In this document: positions 8,360 through 17,700 of the stretch, in pieces | Position numbering within the stretch: the first letter of the stretch is position 1 | How the letters are laid out: each line of letters opens with the position of its first letter | Origin: an uncultured Christensenella sp. | GTDB lineage: Bacteria > Bacillota > Clostridia > Christensenellales > Pumilibacteraceae | NCBI GenBank assembly: GCA_910585055.1 | Contig: CAJUBY010000023.1 | Span: 1,099-30,657 of the forward strand | Length of the DNA stretch: 29,559 nucleotides | Reading direction: 5' to 3' | Translations under genes and position numbers: made by a program | Notes under the pieces: model-generated | What the model was told of the DNA's origin: nothing | Seen by the model: the letters and a program-made list of their open reading frames with translations, nothing else | Database searches by the model: none

Positions 8360-8386
8360 ATCAAAACCGCGCGTAACTGCGCGCGG
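8360..8386 (-). terminator. Terminator of the 8471-9587 unit
   Basis: On the minus strand CCGCGCG (8380-8386) pairs with CGCGCGG (8367-8373) around a 6-nt loop, followed by TTTTGATGTTTATTT. It is 85 bp past the stop of the downstream gene and before the start region of the 6953-8275 gene. Confidence 0.75.
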
Positions 8387-8470
8387 CCGTCTTTGTTGCG
8401 ATTGCTATATTTTTCGGAGTTTCGGTCGGGAACGCGCTTAAACGCTTTTAACGCTCCGATCGTACTCGGA

Positions 8471-8941
8471 TCATTTATCGTGAGGAACGGGCAAAAGCAG
8501 TTCGCGCGCTTCGCGCACCGCCTGCCTGTAGTATTTATTGGGTCTGTCTATATCCGCATCCAGCGGATTGCGCCACGCGAACGGGATAAGGTCTTCCGCA
8601 CCGCCCACCCAAACAGGCTCGGCGACCGGCATTATGACGGGCTTTACGGCAGAATGCTTTTCCGCCGCGTGCGCCGTAATATCGGCGGCGGCGACTTCCC
8701 TGTCCGCCGAAGTTTTATTACGTTTCGTCCGTTTGGAAACGGCGGAGGATTTCTGCTTGAGCCTGCCCTTGGCTTCTTTATAGACTTCCGCTTTGGTTTT
8801 GGGCAAAACTATCTCCGGCAGTTCGTCGATAGTGACCGACGCGCCGCTCTTTGTTTTTGCGATCAGCTTATCGTACTTCGTCGAATATTTCATTTCCGGA
8901 ACGACGGAGTCTTCTATTATTTTTTCTATATCCTTCGACAT
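8471..8941 (-). CDS. Unknown charged soluble protein (156 aa)
   Basis: I recognise no family. The N-terminal third (MSKDIEKIIEDSVVPEMKYS, then TKYDKLIAKTKSG) looks helical, followed by DELPEIVLPKTKAEVYKEA. The middle is a low-complexity Lys/Arg/Ser/Ala segment with no clear fold. The C-terminal third holds a compact, aromatic-rich motif, VGGAEDLIPFAWRNPLDADI, then YYRQAVREARELL. There is no signal peptide or membrane helix. An AGGTAAAG site precedes the ATG. It lies 37 bp after the membrane protein gene and shares its terminator, so the pair is probably one transcript. A cytoplasmic partner of that membrane protein is possible but unproven. Confidence 0.65.
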   Translation of the reverse strand: MSKDIEKIIEDSVVPEMKYSTKYDKLIAKTKSGASVTIDELPEIVLPKTKAEVYKEAKGRLKQKSSAVSKRTKRNKTSADREVAAADITAHAAEKHSAVKPVIMPVAEPVWVGGAEDLIPFAWRNPLDADIDRPNKYYRQAVREARELLLPVPHDK

Positions 8942-8978
8942 AAACTTTACCTATTATTCTACGCCGTCCGCCGGACGT

Positions 8979-9587
8979 CTATTCTCCGTCGTCGCAAAAT
9001 TCCGCGCTTTCGAATTCCGAAAACTTATTTTTGTTTTTATTAAGGATAAAAGTCAGCTTTTGCACATCCCGTTTATTCACCTTAAACGGCGTGGTCAAAT
9101 GCCGCAATGTGGAAAATGTGTTTCTGTCCGACGAAAGCACCAATACACACCTGTCTTCGTCGATTATGTAATCGCGTACCTGATGCCAGTCCAGCATGTC
9201 GAAATTGGTGTATACGCCCTTGTCGACGACTGCGTTTTTACTCAGTCCCAAAGTTATCAAAAACGCTTCCGATGCGATCATTACTATAAGAACAAACATC
9301 AGCGCGATGTTCGTCTGCAATCTCCCTACTCCGAACAGCGTCTCAAAATCGTAAACGCTCGGCGCGCCGTCGTCCGCCATCTGCATTATGACGTAAAATA
9401 TCAAAAATCCGAGAATGACCGAAAATACCCAATACACGACCTTGCGCGTTTTGAGTTTTACAAGCGTTATCGAATGATACAGCTTTATCTGCCGCATTAT
9501 AAGCTTGATAAGCTTTTCGATAAGCACGGCGGTCGCCGATACCGACGCCGCTGCGGTTATTATAACAGTTATCAAATATCCCGTCAT
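8979..9587 (-). CDS. Three-helix membrane protein with cytoplasmic C-terminal domain, unknown function
   Basis: This 202-residue protein has hydrophobic helices at about 4-24, 50-70 and 92-115. A soluble tail follows (GVYTNFDMLDWHQVRDYIID, then VLVLSSDR and VQKLTFILNKNKNKF) that faintly recalls PH-like or DUF5673-type C-terminal domains; I hold that resemblance loosely. The ATG at 9587 is chosen over a TTG at 9647 because a perfect promoter (9595-9623) lies between them and its -10 box ends only 7 bp before the ATG. That leaves no room for a ribosome site, so the mRNA is predicted to be leaderless. It ends in TAG. It is first in a two-gene unit with the 8471-8941 gene. Confidence 0.72.
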   Translation of the reverse strand: MTGYLITVIITAAASVSATAVLIEKLIKLIMRQIKLYHSITLVKLKTRKVVYWVFSVILGFLIFYVIMQMADDGAPSVYDFETLFGVGRLQTNIALMFVLIVMIASEAFLITLGLSKNAVVDKGVYTNFDMLDWHQVRDYIIDEDRCVLVLSSDRNTFSTLRHLTTPFKVNKRDVQKLTFILNKNKNKFSEFESAEFCDDGE

Positions 9588-9594
9588 TTGCGAT

Positions 9595-9623
9595 ATTATA
9601 TCGTGTTTTTTAAGTTTTGTCAA
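9595..9623 (-). promoter_or_regulatory. Perfect sigma-A promoter giving a leaderless mRNA
   Basis: The minus strand reads TTGACA (9618-9623), 17 bp, TATAAT (9595-9600), then 7 bp and the ATG at 9587. The expected transcription start coincides with the start codon. Confidence 0.85.
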
Positions 9624-9733
9624 ACGTTGCCGCGGACCCGAACGCAATGCCTGTCGAATTTCGTCGGGTTTGCCGCGCGGAACGGTTTTCGTAATGATAA
9701 TGCGGTATAAGGATCGCGCGTAAAACCTAAATT

Positions 9734-9770
9734 ACAAAACACCGCCGAACATAATCATGCCCGACGGCGC
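9734..9770 (-). terminator. Probable terminator of the polysaccharide operon
   Basis: On the minus strand CGCCG (9765-9769) and CGGCG (9743-9747) pair around a stem with an inner CAT/ATG pairing, followed by GTGTTTTGT. It begins about 20 bp past the stop of the 1,611-residue protein gene. The stem is short and imperfect. Confidence 0.5.
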
Positions 9771-9788
9771 TTTGTATGAACGTATTTA

Positions 9789-12700
9789 TTATTTGCCGTC
9801 CCCTTCCTTTGTTTTACCGTTTTTCTTTTTGACGAGCGCGAGTGCGCCGACCGCCGCGACGACAGTTATAAGCAGACCGAGCGTCACATAAAACGCTACC
9901 GTCATACCCGTATCCGTCACCGTCTTCGTTTCCGTCTCGACCGCCCGATCGGCTTTTACCAACAGGCTCAACGCCCCGTTGATACCGTCGATCGCCGCTG
10001 TTATTTCCTCTTCCGTCGCGTCCCCGTCGGCGCTTACCCTTTCCGCCGCTGTCAATGCGGTTTCCAACCGTTTATAGCTTTCCGAAGTGTACATCTCCGC
10101 GTCGAATCTCTTTGCCGCACCCACAAGCATATTCAATCCGGTTTTGTCCGCAGCAACTGTCGGCGGCGCTGTCTGTACAAGACCGTTTACCGCAGCGTTC
10201 ACCATAGCAAGAACTCGGTCTATCTCCGTCTGCGTCGCGTTTGCGCCCAATGCGTCGGCTTGCGCTATCGCTTCCGTCAGCCTTGCAAAACTTTCTTCCG
10301 TGTACGCTACCGCCGTGAACTTCTCGGCAAATGACACCGCTTTATTAAGCTCCGATCTGTTGCCCGGAACATCCGCATACTGCGGCGACGTTACGTAAAA
10401 ATCGTCGAACCGCGTAAGTCTGCACTGCGAACGCAAGCCTACGTTGCCCGGAGTATAGTCGCTCGGAAGTTCGTACGACAGAACGAACTCGTCGTTGCCC
10501 TCGGTAAATACGAAGAGCGTATTGCTTTTTACGACGGCGCGTAGCCGCACGGTCCGATTTGTCATATCTCCATCCGCAAATGTCAGTCCGCTGCGTCCAG
10601 TGACTCTTCCCATGTATCCGTTTACGGATGAGAACTTATAAACGCTTATCGAATAGCAGTCGTTTCCGGGCTCGTACTCGAGCTGGATATTATACGCATC
10701 TATCTTATCCGCCGTGTACCTGACGTTGCTTGCCCCGATATACAATCCCGCGTTTACGCTCAATCCGCCGGTAATGAGGATATCGACTCCTACATCGAAT
10801 TCTTCCAGTTTGCCGATCTGATCGAGCATTATTTTATATTCGTGTTCAGCCGGGACCGTAAGTATTCCGTTATTGACGTTCGCCGCAAGACCGCTCGGAC
10901 TGTACGACGTAAATCCGTTGGTATTGTCGAATCCGAAAACATGTTTTTCGCCGCCGACTTCGAATATATCGGGATCGACAGTCCACGAAAGATCGGCGTC
11001 GTCGATATACACCGCATCGGTCGCTTCTCCCGTGTGCGATATTCCGATACGTACCGTCGTGCCGCGCTCGAGCACGATATCCAGTGTTTCGTCGGTAAAG
11101 ACGTCGCTTGCCGTCAATGTTTTTTCGGCGATCGTCTCCCCGGTGACCGCGTCGCGCGCAAACAGTTTCGCAGTCCCCGAAACGAGCATTACCTTGACCG
11201 AAAACCTGTACGCGCCGAAAGTGTTGTAAAGCCCCTGATAAAGCTCCGCATTGCCCTTGACAAAAGCCGCATAGTCGTCGGTCTCAAGCTTTTCTTGAGT
11301 ATTTCCCACCTGCGAAAGTTTTGTGCCTGTCTTTTTCGTTCCTACTTCGCCGCCGTCGCCGAGCTTATTCGACCAATACGAAAGTCCGGTCGTCCAAGTA
11401 CGCTCACTGTCATAACGCAAAGTTTTATCGAACGATCCGTTGACGAAATTTCCGGGCGAAACGATGCCGCAATCGGTTATCGCATCCGTAGCGAGCGCAA
11501 GCTCGGGCGGATCGCCGTCCCAAGTGCCGAGCAGGGTCGGCGAAGTATATATGTTGTTTTTGATATAAAGCTCTTTTACGGGCGAATAATCGTTCTTTTC
11601 GCATTGATCGTATGTAGACATATTGCTAGATCCGTAGAACGGATTATCCGTCCAGCAGCCCACGGCAGTCGAAGAACCGCCGAGAATATTGTCCGTAACG
11701 GAAATGTTTTTTATCTCGACGTTCTCGGCGTCGGGGCTGTCCGATCCCCAGGTTATAAATGTAATGCCGTGTCCGCCGAACATATTGCTGCGGTTGATGC
11801 TGAAATTAGCTATTCCGGTAAACTTATCGCCGGGGTCCGCTTCCCACCAAGAATGCTCGGTGTGACCGCGCGGATCGTCGTAGAACGCCGACAGTACTAT
11901 CGCGTCATCGTTGGAATACAGCGTGCAGCGGTCTATATACACGTCGTGAGTGCCGTAACCGAAACTCAACCCGTCGGCGTTGATGCAAGTAATTTCGGTC
12001 ATCGTTACATTGCCGAAATACAGACGGCTGCTGTTTTCGTTGGGCATGTGCCAGATATTACCGCGCTTGACCGTAATATCGGATACTTCCACATCTGTGC
12101 TTTTATGCGACGCAAACGGATGAAGATGAATTACCGATCCGCAGTGCACAGTTATATCCGAATCCCATGCATACCCGTTGCCGTCCAGCCACTGCGATCC
12201 GGTGTCCTGCATCCTTATCTCGCCGCCGCCCGTAACGCGCACGCGGCTGACTTCGTTCGCGTAGATAAACGGAAGATTCCAGCTTGCCGCGGCGTGAGTC
12301 CAAGGAACGCCTTGAATAACTATATCGTGTCCGTACACGGGCGCATAGCCGGCGTAAACATATTCTTCCAAACGTTGCGACTGCCAAAGCACCGCGCCTT
12401 TCTCAATATTGAGTTCGACGTTGTCTTTTAACGTTATCTGTGTGGCTATATATCTTCTGCCGTACGGATCGGATGTGTCGCCCGGCAAGCGAACGGTACC
12501 GCCGCCCTGCGCCGACACGTAGTCCACAGCCGCCTGAATCGCGGCGTTGTCGTTTGTGAACCCGTCGCCCTTGGCGTTGTACGGCGCAGTAGTTACGTCT
12601 ACCGTAATATCGTTTAATTCAAACGCGTACGGATTTTCGGTAAAGTCGTGCCAGTTCTCTATCATAAATGCGTCGCCCAGCTTATGCCCGTCTACTTCCG

Positions 12701-14624
12701 CCAGGAATACGGTAGCCATATGCGACACGCCCGTTTCGCGCACCAGCGGAAAAACGACCGTAAAATTCCCTTCGCCGTCCGCAACGCCTTCCGCGAGCTT
12801 TATATTGTCCGCATACGACAACAGTTCGTTGTAGTTTTTAATCGAAGTTTCGTAAACTTTTACCGTTTTACCGGCGTACTTTGCGAGAAGCGTTCCCGAT
12901 ACGGTTACCGTCTTTTTCTCCTTATCCGCAACGCACGAAAGCGACGACGCGGCTTTCTCCCATATCCTGTCCTCGCGTTCGAACGTGATCGCATCCACCG
13001 ATATGCTGCCGCTCGTTGCGCCGTCGAACGTAAACTTAAAACCGCGCAGATAGCAATTACATGCTTTCAATTTTGCGTTGGTCTCCCAATGTCCGCAGTC
13101 GGCAACGTCCGAAATATTAAAGTAATACGTAGTGTAATCGCTGTCGGGCAAAATACCGAAAGTCTTTTGCTTTACGCCGTCATACACACCGTCGGCGGCC
13201 GTTATGTAATTGAGAGTAAGCTTATCTGCGGCTGTACCGTTCTTAAGCCGAACGCATAAAGTGTTGCGCACCGAAAGCTTTGCGCTGTAAGCGCTGCCCT
13301 GCGGCACGTCGATAAGCGGTGACGTAAGTACCGGATCCGCACCGGTAACTGCAAGGTCGAGTGCGCCGCGTTCGTCCCACGATACTTCGCCGTTTTGTGC
13401 CGTAAACACTTCTGCGGAAAGCGCTTTTTTGAATTCGAGATCGACGTACGACACTCCGTCGTAATCTTTGTCCGTATTTTCCGCTGTTATATTTTTTACG
13501 GAGCCTTGTATGAGCCACATGGACACAGAGCCCTGTGCGGAAGAAAAATCCGCATTGCCGGTTTCGAAATGCGAGATCACTCTTTTCCCGTCGATATAAA
13601 ACGAAAGATAATCGCGTTCGAATACGGCTTTTAAATTTATCCACTCATCCTTGTGCGCGACGGTGATAGACGATTTCCCCAGCTCCGTGCCCTCGGCGGC
13701 GTGATCGGCGTCGAAGTACCTGAGCCGCGCATAACTGCGGCTCGGCGCCGGATTGTATTCGAACATGTACAAATCGGTCGCGTTGAGCCTTACGCTCAGC
13801 GACATATTGCCGTCTCCCAAAGCCGACGGATCGTTGTTTAGCCGAACGTCTGCGGAAAACGTATTATACGTTCCGTTTCCGTCCGCCTTTGTTATCATGT
13901 CGGGATCGTCACGCAAGTGCGTGTAAACTGATTCGCCGTTTTCTTTGCTCCCCGACCAAGCGACGCCCGGCGCATCGTACTCCCGTTTTTTTACGGTAAG
14001 GTTTTTAGCGGAACCGGCTATCCGCCAGGAACTTATGACTACGGTAACTTTGTCGAACGACGCGGCGGCGTCCGTATTCGTATACGACAGTTTGGTTTCG
14101 CCGTCGATCGCAATACCGATCGTATTGCCCAGCATCTCGACTTTAAAGTTGAACCATTTTCGGTTGAACGTTTGATGATCGTCTGTGATCTGCGCGACTA
14201 CGGGACTGCCGTCGACCCATATAAAATTGCCGTTATATCGTATACGCACGTTACCGCGCGGATCGTAATCCATGAACCATTCGTTATTGTTTTCATTCCT
14301 GAGCGAAATTCCGAAATTAGGTCCGTCGGATGCCTCCGCCCCGTTCGCATTCATATCCATGGAAATGTAGTCGTAACCGGTTAGCGGCGCGGAATAAGTT
14401 ATAGAATCACCTGCGCCCGGATCGGGCGTGGCGTGCGTATACACCGTTTCGCCGTTTTCCTCCGTCACCGTCCAATTGGCGTTGGGCGTCCAAACAGGTT
14501 GCTCCTCCGCCGCCGCGCTCAAACGCGTCATTCCGACTAACGACATTGCAAATACGACTGCCGCGACCGTAAATACTACCGCCGCCGCAGTCAGGATATT
14601 CTTTTTTGTTTTTAAAGACCTCAT
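9789..14624 (-). CDS. Giant cell-surface GH28/pectate-lyase-like beta-helix protein (paralogue 1, 1,611 aa)
   Basis: A predicted surface-anchored polysaccharide-active protein. Residues 1-39 form a signal peptide ending SAAAEE. Two concanavalin/DUF1080-like jelly-roll modules (about 45-215 and 222-390) are followed by beta-sandwich modules (395-665). A right-handed beta-helix spans about 668-1075, opening with the pectate_lyase_3 pattern APYNAKGDGFTNDNAAIQAA. A carbohydrate-binding-like module (1075-1215), a third jelly roll (1225-1412), two FIVAR-like helical repeats (1423-1485, 1494-1558) and a membrane helix (1572-1598) with a Lys-rich tail follow. GH28 motifs are visible: INADG (Asp884), NDDA (Asp906, Asp907) and GGHG (His952). 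The RIK substrate motif is absent. An AAGGAG site lies 5 bp before the ATG. Pectin or a related uronan is a guess from fold only. Confidence 0.85.
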   Translation of the reverse strand: MRSLKTKKNILTAAAVVFTVAAVVFAMSLVGMTRLSAAAEEQPVWTPNANWTVTEENGETVYTHATPDPGAGDSITYSAPLTGYDYISMDMNANGAEASDGPNFGISLRNENNNEWFMDYDPRGNVRIRYNGNFIWVDGSPVVAQITDDHQTFNRKWFNFKVEMLGNTIGIAIDGETKLSYTNTDAAASFDKVTVVISSWRIAGSAKNLTVKKREYDAPGVAWSGSKENGESVYTHLRDDPDMITKADGNGTYNTFSADVRLNNDPSALGDGNMSLSVRLNATDLYMFEYNPAPSRSYARLRYFDADHAAEGTELGKSSITVAHKDEWINLKAVFERDYLSFYIDGKRVISHFETGNADFSSAQGSVSMWLIQGSVKNITAENTDKDYDGVSYVDLEFKKALSAEVFTAQNGEVSWDERGALDLAVTGADPVLTSPLIDVPQGSAYSAKLSVRNTLCVRLKNGTAADKLTLNYITAADGVYDGVKQKTFGILPDSDYTTYYFNISDVADCGHWETNAKLKACNCYLRGFKFTFDGATSGSISVDAITFEREDRIWEKAASSLSCVADKEKKTVTVSGTLLAKYAGKTVKVYETSIKNYNELLSYADNIKLAEGVADGEGNFTVVFPLVRETGVSHMATVFLAEVDGHKLGDAFMIENWHDFTENPYAFELNDITVDVTTAPYNAKGDGFTNDNAAIQAAVDYVSAQGGGTVRLPGDTSDPYGRRYIATQITLKDNVELNIEKGAVLWQSQRLEEYVYAGYAPVYGHDIVIQGVPWTHAAASWNLPFIYANEVSRVRVTGGGEIRMQDTGSQWLDGNGYAWDSDITVHCGSVIHLHPFASHKSTDVEVSDITVKRGNIWHMPNENSSRLYFGNVTMTEITCINADGLSFGYGTHDVYIDRCTLYSNDDAIVLSAFYDDPRGHTEHSWWEADPGDKFTGIANFSINRSNMFGGHGITFITWGSDSPDAENVEIKNISVTDNILGGSSTAVGCWTDNPFYGSSNMSTYDQCEKNDYSPVKELYIKNNIYTSPTLLGTWDGDPPELALATDAITDCGIVSPGNFVNGSFDKTLRYDSERTWTTGLSYWSNKLGDGGEVGTKKTGTKLSQVGNTQEKLETDDYAAFVKGNAELYQGLYNTFGAYRFSVKVMLVSGTAKLFARDAVTGETIAEKTLTASDVFTDETLDIVLERGTTVRIGISHTGEATDAVYIDDADLSWTVDPDIFEVGGEKHVFGFDNTNGFTSYSPSGLAANVNNGILTVPAEHEYKIMLDQIGKLEEFDVGVDILITGGLSVNAGLYIGASNVRYTADKIDAYNIQLEYEPGNDCYSISVYKFSSVNGYMGRVTGRSGLTFADGDMTNRTVRLRAVVKSNTLFVFTEGNDEFVLSYELPSDYTPGNVGLRSQCRLTRFDDFYVTSPQYADVPGNRSELNKAVSFAEKFTAVAYTEESFARLTEAIAQADALGANATQTEIDRVLAMVNAAVNGLVQTAPPTVAADKTGLNMLVGAAKRFDAEMYTSESYKRLETALTAAERVSADGDATEEEITAAIDGINGALSLLVKADRAVETETKTVTDTGMTVAFYVTLGLLITVVAAVGALALVKKKNGKTKEGDGK
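9877..10271 (-). repeat. 395-bp block shared with 14821-15215 (copy 1)
   Basis: This segment encodes residues about 1452-1582 of paralogue 1: the end of FIVAR 1, all of FIVAR 2 and the start of the membrane anchor. Base-by-base comparison with 14821-15215 shows one mismatch (A at 9906, G at 14850). Sequence on both sides is homologous but clearly diverged. Confidence 0.95.
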
Positions 14625-14747
14625 ATTTTCTCCTTATAATAAAGTAGTTATTTTAGTTGCTTATCCCATAGCCTCTATAAGATAATATTCTCGCAGACAG
14701 AGGTTTCTCGGTTTTCTCCTTTTACCGCGTATACGCGCATAAAATAA
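14625..14747 (-). other. 123-bp gap between the two giant paralogues
   Basis: This AT-rich spacer holds the AAGGAG ribosome site of paralogue 1 (14630-14635), a second AAAGGAG with no start codon behind it near 14715, and the palindrome CGCGTATACGCG (14726-14737) with no T tract. I see no convincing promoter or terminator, so read-through from paralogue 2 is likely. Confidence 0.5.
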
Positions 14748-17700
14748 CTACTTGTCTGCCTTGCGTTTTTTCTTGACAAACACGACTACGCATGTCGCCG
14801 CGACGACAGCTATAAGCAGCCCGAGCGTCACATAAAACGCTACCGTCATGCCCGTATCCGTCACCGTCTTCGTTTCCGTCTCGACCGCCCGATCGGCTTT
14901 TACCAACAGGCTCAACGCCCCGTTGATACCGTCGATCGCCGCTGTTATTTCCTCTTCCGTCGCGTCCCCGTCGGCGCTTACCCTTTCCGCCGCTGTCAAT
15001 GCGGTTTCCAACCGTTTATAGCTTTCCGAAGTGTACATCTCCGCGTCGAATCTCTTTGCCGCACCCACAAGCATATTCAATCCGGTTTTGTCCGCAGCAA
15101 CTGTCGGCGGCGCTGTCTGTACAAGACCGTTTACCGCAGCGTTCACCATAGCAAGAACTCGGTCTATCTCCGTCTGCGTCGCGTTTGCGCCCAATGCGTC
15201 GGCTTGCGCTATCGCCGCAGTCAGCTTTGCAAAACTTTCTTCCGTGTACGCAACTGCGCCGAACTTTTTGGCGATGTTCAACATCCGCAGCAGTTCCGTT
15301 TTGTCTCCTGCGGCAGGAACGAGTTCGGGCGACACCACACGAAAATCGTCGAACCGCGCGGCTGTACTGTGCGAACGCAAACCGACGCTGCCGCCGATAT
15401 AATCGTCGGGCAGTTCGTACGACAAAACGTATTCGTTATTCCCGTCCGTAAACGCAAACAGCGTGCCGTTTTTGACAACGGTCCTCAAGGTTATCCTATC
15501 GTTGCCGGCAAGAGGTATGCGCCCGCTTTTGGCAAGATCGCCCAGATACCCGGTTTCGGACGAAAATTTATACAGTACCACGGTATAAAAATCGCTGCCC
15601 GAAACGTATTCGACCTGAACGTTATAAGCGTCGATCCGATCCTGCGCATACAGCGCGTTAGCGGCGCCGAAGTATATGCCCGAATTTACGCGGTCGCCGT
15701 TTAATAATATAGCGACGCTCGCGTCGAATACATTTACATCTTCCGTGCCGTCGAACAATATCTTATACTCGCAGTCGGCAGGCACGGTCAAAAGGCCTCC
15801 GAGCACTGGAACAGACGCACCGCTCGGACTGTACGCCGTATAACCCTTGTTATCGTCGAATCCCCACAGTCTTTGTTCTCCGTCCACTTTATACAAATCG
15901 GGATCGACAACTTGCCGCAGCGACGCGTCGTCGATGTAAACGGTGTCTTCCGCTCCGCCTTCGTGCATTATCCCGAGTTGAACGGTAGTTCCCTTTTCGG
16001 CGATATAATCCAAAACCGATTCGGTAAAAGTATCGCTTACCGTCACGGTTTTTTCCGCAAGGATCTTACCGCTTACCGCGTCGCGCGCAAACAGCTTTGC
16101 CGTGCCTGACACAAGTTTGACTTTAAGCGAAAACCTGTACGCTCCGAACGCATTGTATAAGCCCTGATAAAGCTCCCCGTCGCCCTTTACGTAACCTGCG
16201 TAATCGCCGACCGTAGCCGAAACCGCGCCGCCGCTTTCGGGATATTTTATCTGCGATGTTTTAGTGCCGGTCTTTTCCGTTCCCACTTCGCCGCCGTCGC
16301 CGAGCTTGCTCGACCAATACGACAGTCCCGATACGAATTCGGTCTCATTGGGATAGCGCAGTTCGCGCTCGAACGACGCATTTAAAAATTCGTTCGACGA
16401 GTACAGACCGCAGTCGGTGACTGCGTTGGCTATCTTCATTACGCCAACGGCTACCGTATTTCTGAATATATTGCCGTGAATGAAAATATCCTTAACGGGC
16501 GAATAGTCGTCGGTTTCGCCGTTGTCGAGATTGTAGTCGTAAAAACTGCTCCAACCGTAAAACGGATTATCCGGCCAACTGCCTATCGCTCTGCTCGTTC
16601 CGCCTATCACATTGTCGTAAACTGTTATGTTCTTGGCTTCTTCCTTGGACAGATCGGGATCTTCCGTGCCCCACGGGATAAAGGTAAGTCCCAATCCGCC
16701 GAACAGATTATTATGCCTTATTACCAGATTTTCGGTACAGTGGTCGGTACCGGGCTTGCTCGGATAAAACGTGTCGCCGCGCCCGTCGCGGTATTCGCAG
16801 GTAAGAGTTATCGCGTCGTCGTTGGTGTAAAGGAAATTACGTTCCAACACCACGTTTTTGGTCTTTCCCAAACCGAACCCGTCGCCGTTGATACATTCTG
16901 CTTGACGGAAATCGTTGTCTGCGATATACAGATTTCTGCTGTACGCCCAAAGCGTGTGCCATATGTTGGTGCGCAAAACGGTTATATTGCTCAACTCGAC
17001 GTTTTCTGAATCGTAAACGCATATCGGCATTACGTGAATGGTATTGCCGCAGTCCAGAACGATATTGGGCGTGCCGTCGTTGCTCCATTCGTAATGGTAT
17101 CCGTCCGGCTGTTCGGTGCCCGATTCCATCATTCTTACGGTGCCGCCGCCCGTTATGCGCACGTTGCTAGCGGCTTTGACGTATAAAAGCGGCAAGTTGA
17201 CCGTTCCGCCGGTATGACACCACACCAGCCCCTGTATATCTACGTCGTGACCGTATGTAACTTCGTAAGTATATTCTTCTTTTCTTTTCGACTGCCAAAG
17301 CACGGCGCCTTCTTCTATACGGAACTCGACGTTGTCTTTCAAAACGATATGAGTAGCAATATATCTTCTGCCGAACGGCGAAGTTTTGTCGCCCGGCAAC
17401 AGTACGGTGCCGCCGCCCTGCGCCGACACGTGGTCCACAGCCGCCTGTATCGCCGCGGTGTCGTCGGTAAACGCGTCGCCCTTGGCGTTGTACGGCGCAG
17501 TCGTAACGTCCGCCGTAAGATCGTTCAACGTAAACGCATACGGATTTTCGGTAAAGTCGCGGAAATTGGTTATCTTGAACGCATCCGCCACAAGCGTCTT
17601 GTCGGGCATATAAGCTATGAACTTTGACGACAGGTGCGAGACCTTGCCGTTCTGCAGCGGAAACTCCGCTTCGAACGATCCGTCCGCCTCGGCTTTAACG

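Noticed and set aside
9588..9647. TTG at 9647 as the start of the three-helix membrane protein
   Set aside because: The extension would lie across a perfect promoter and adds a basic stretch with no membrane or domain logic.
10842..12431. Plus-strand open frame of 529 codons opposite paralogue 1
   Set aside because: Same reasons: a shadow of the beta-helix gene with antisense composition and no start signals. Similar shadows at 17634-18839, 24614-26152 and 7175-8269 were also dropped.
14726..14737. Palindrome CGCGTATACGCG after paralogue 2 as a terminator
   Set aside because: No T tract follows on the minus strand and the next gene begins 100 bp on, so read-through is more likely.
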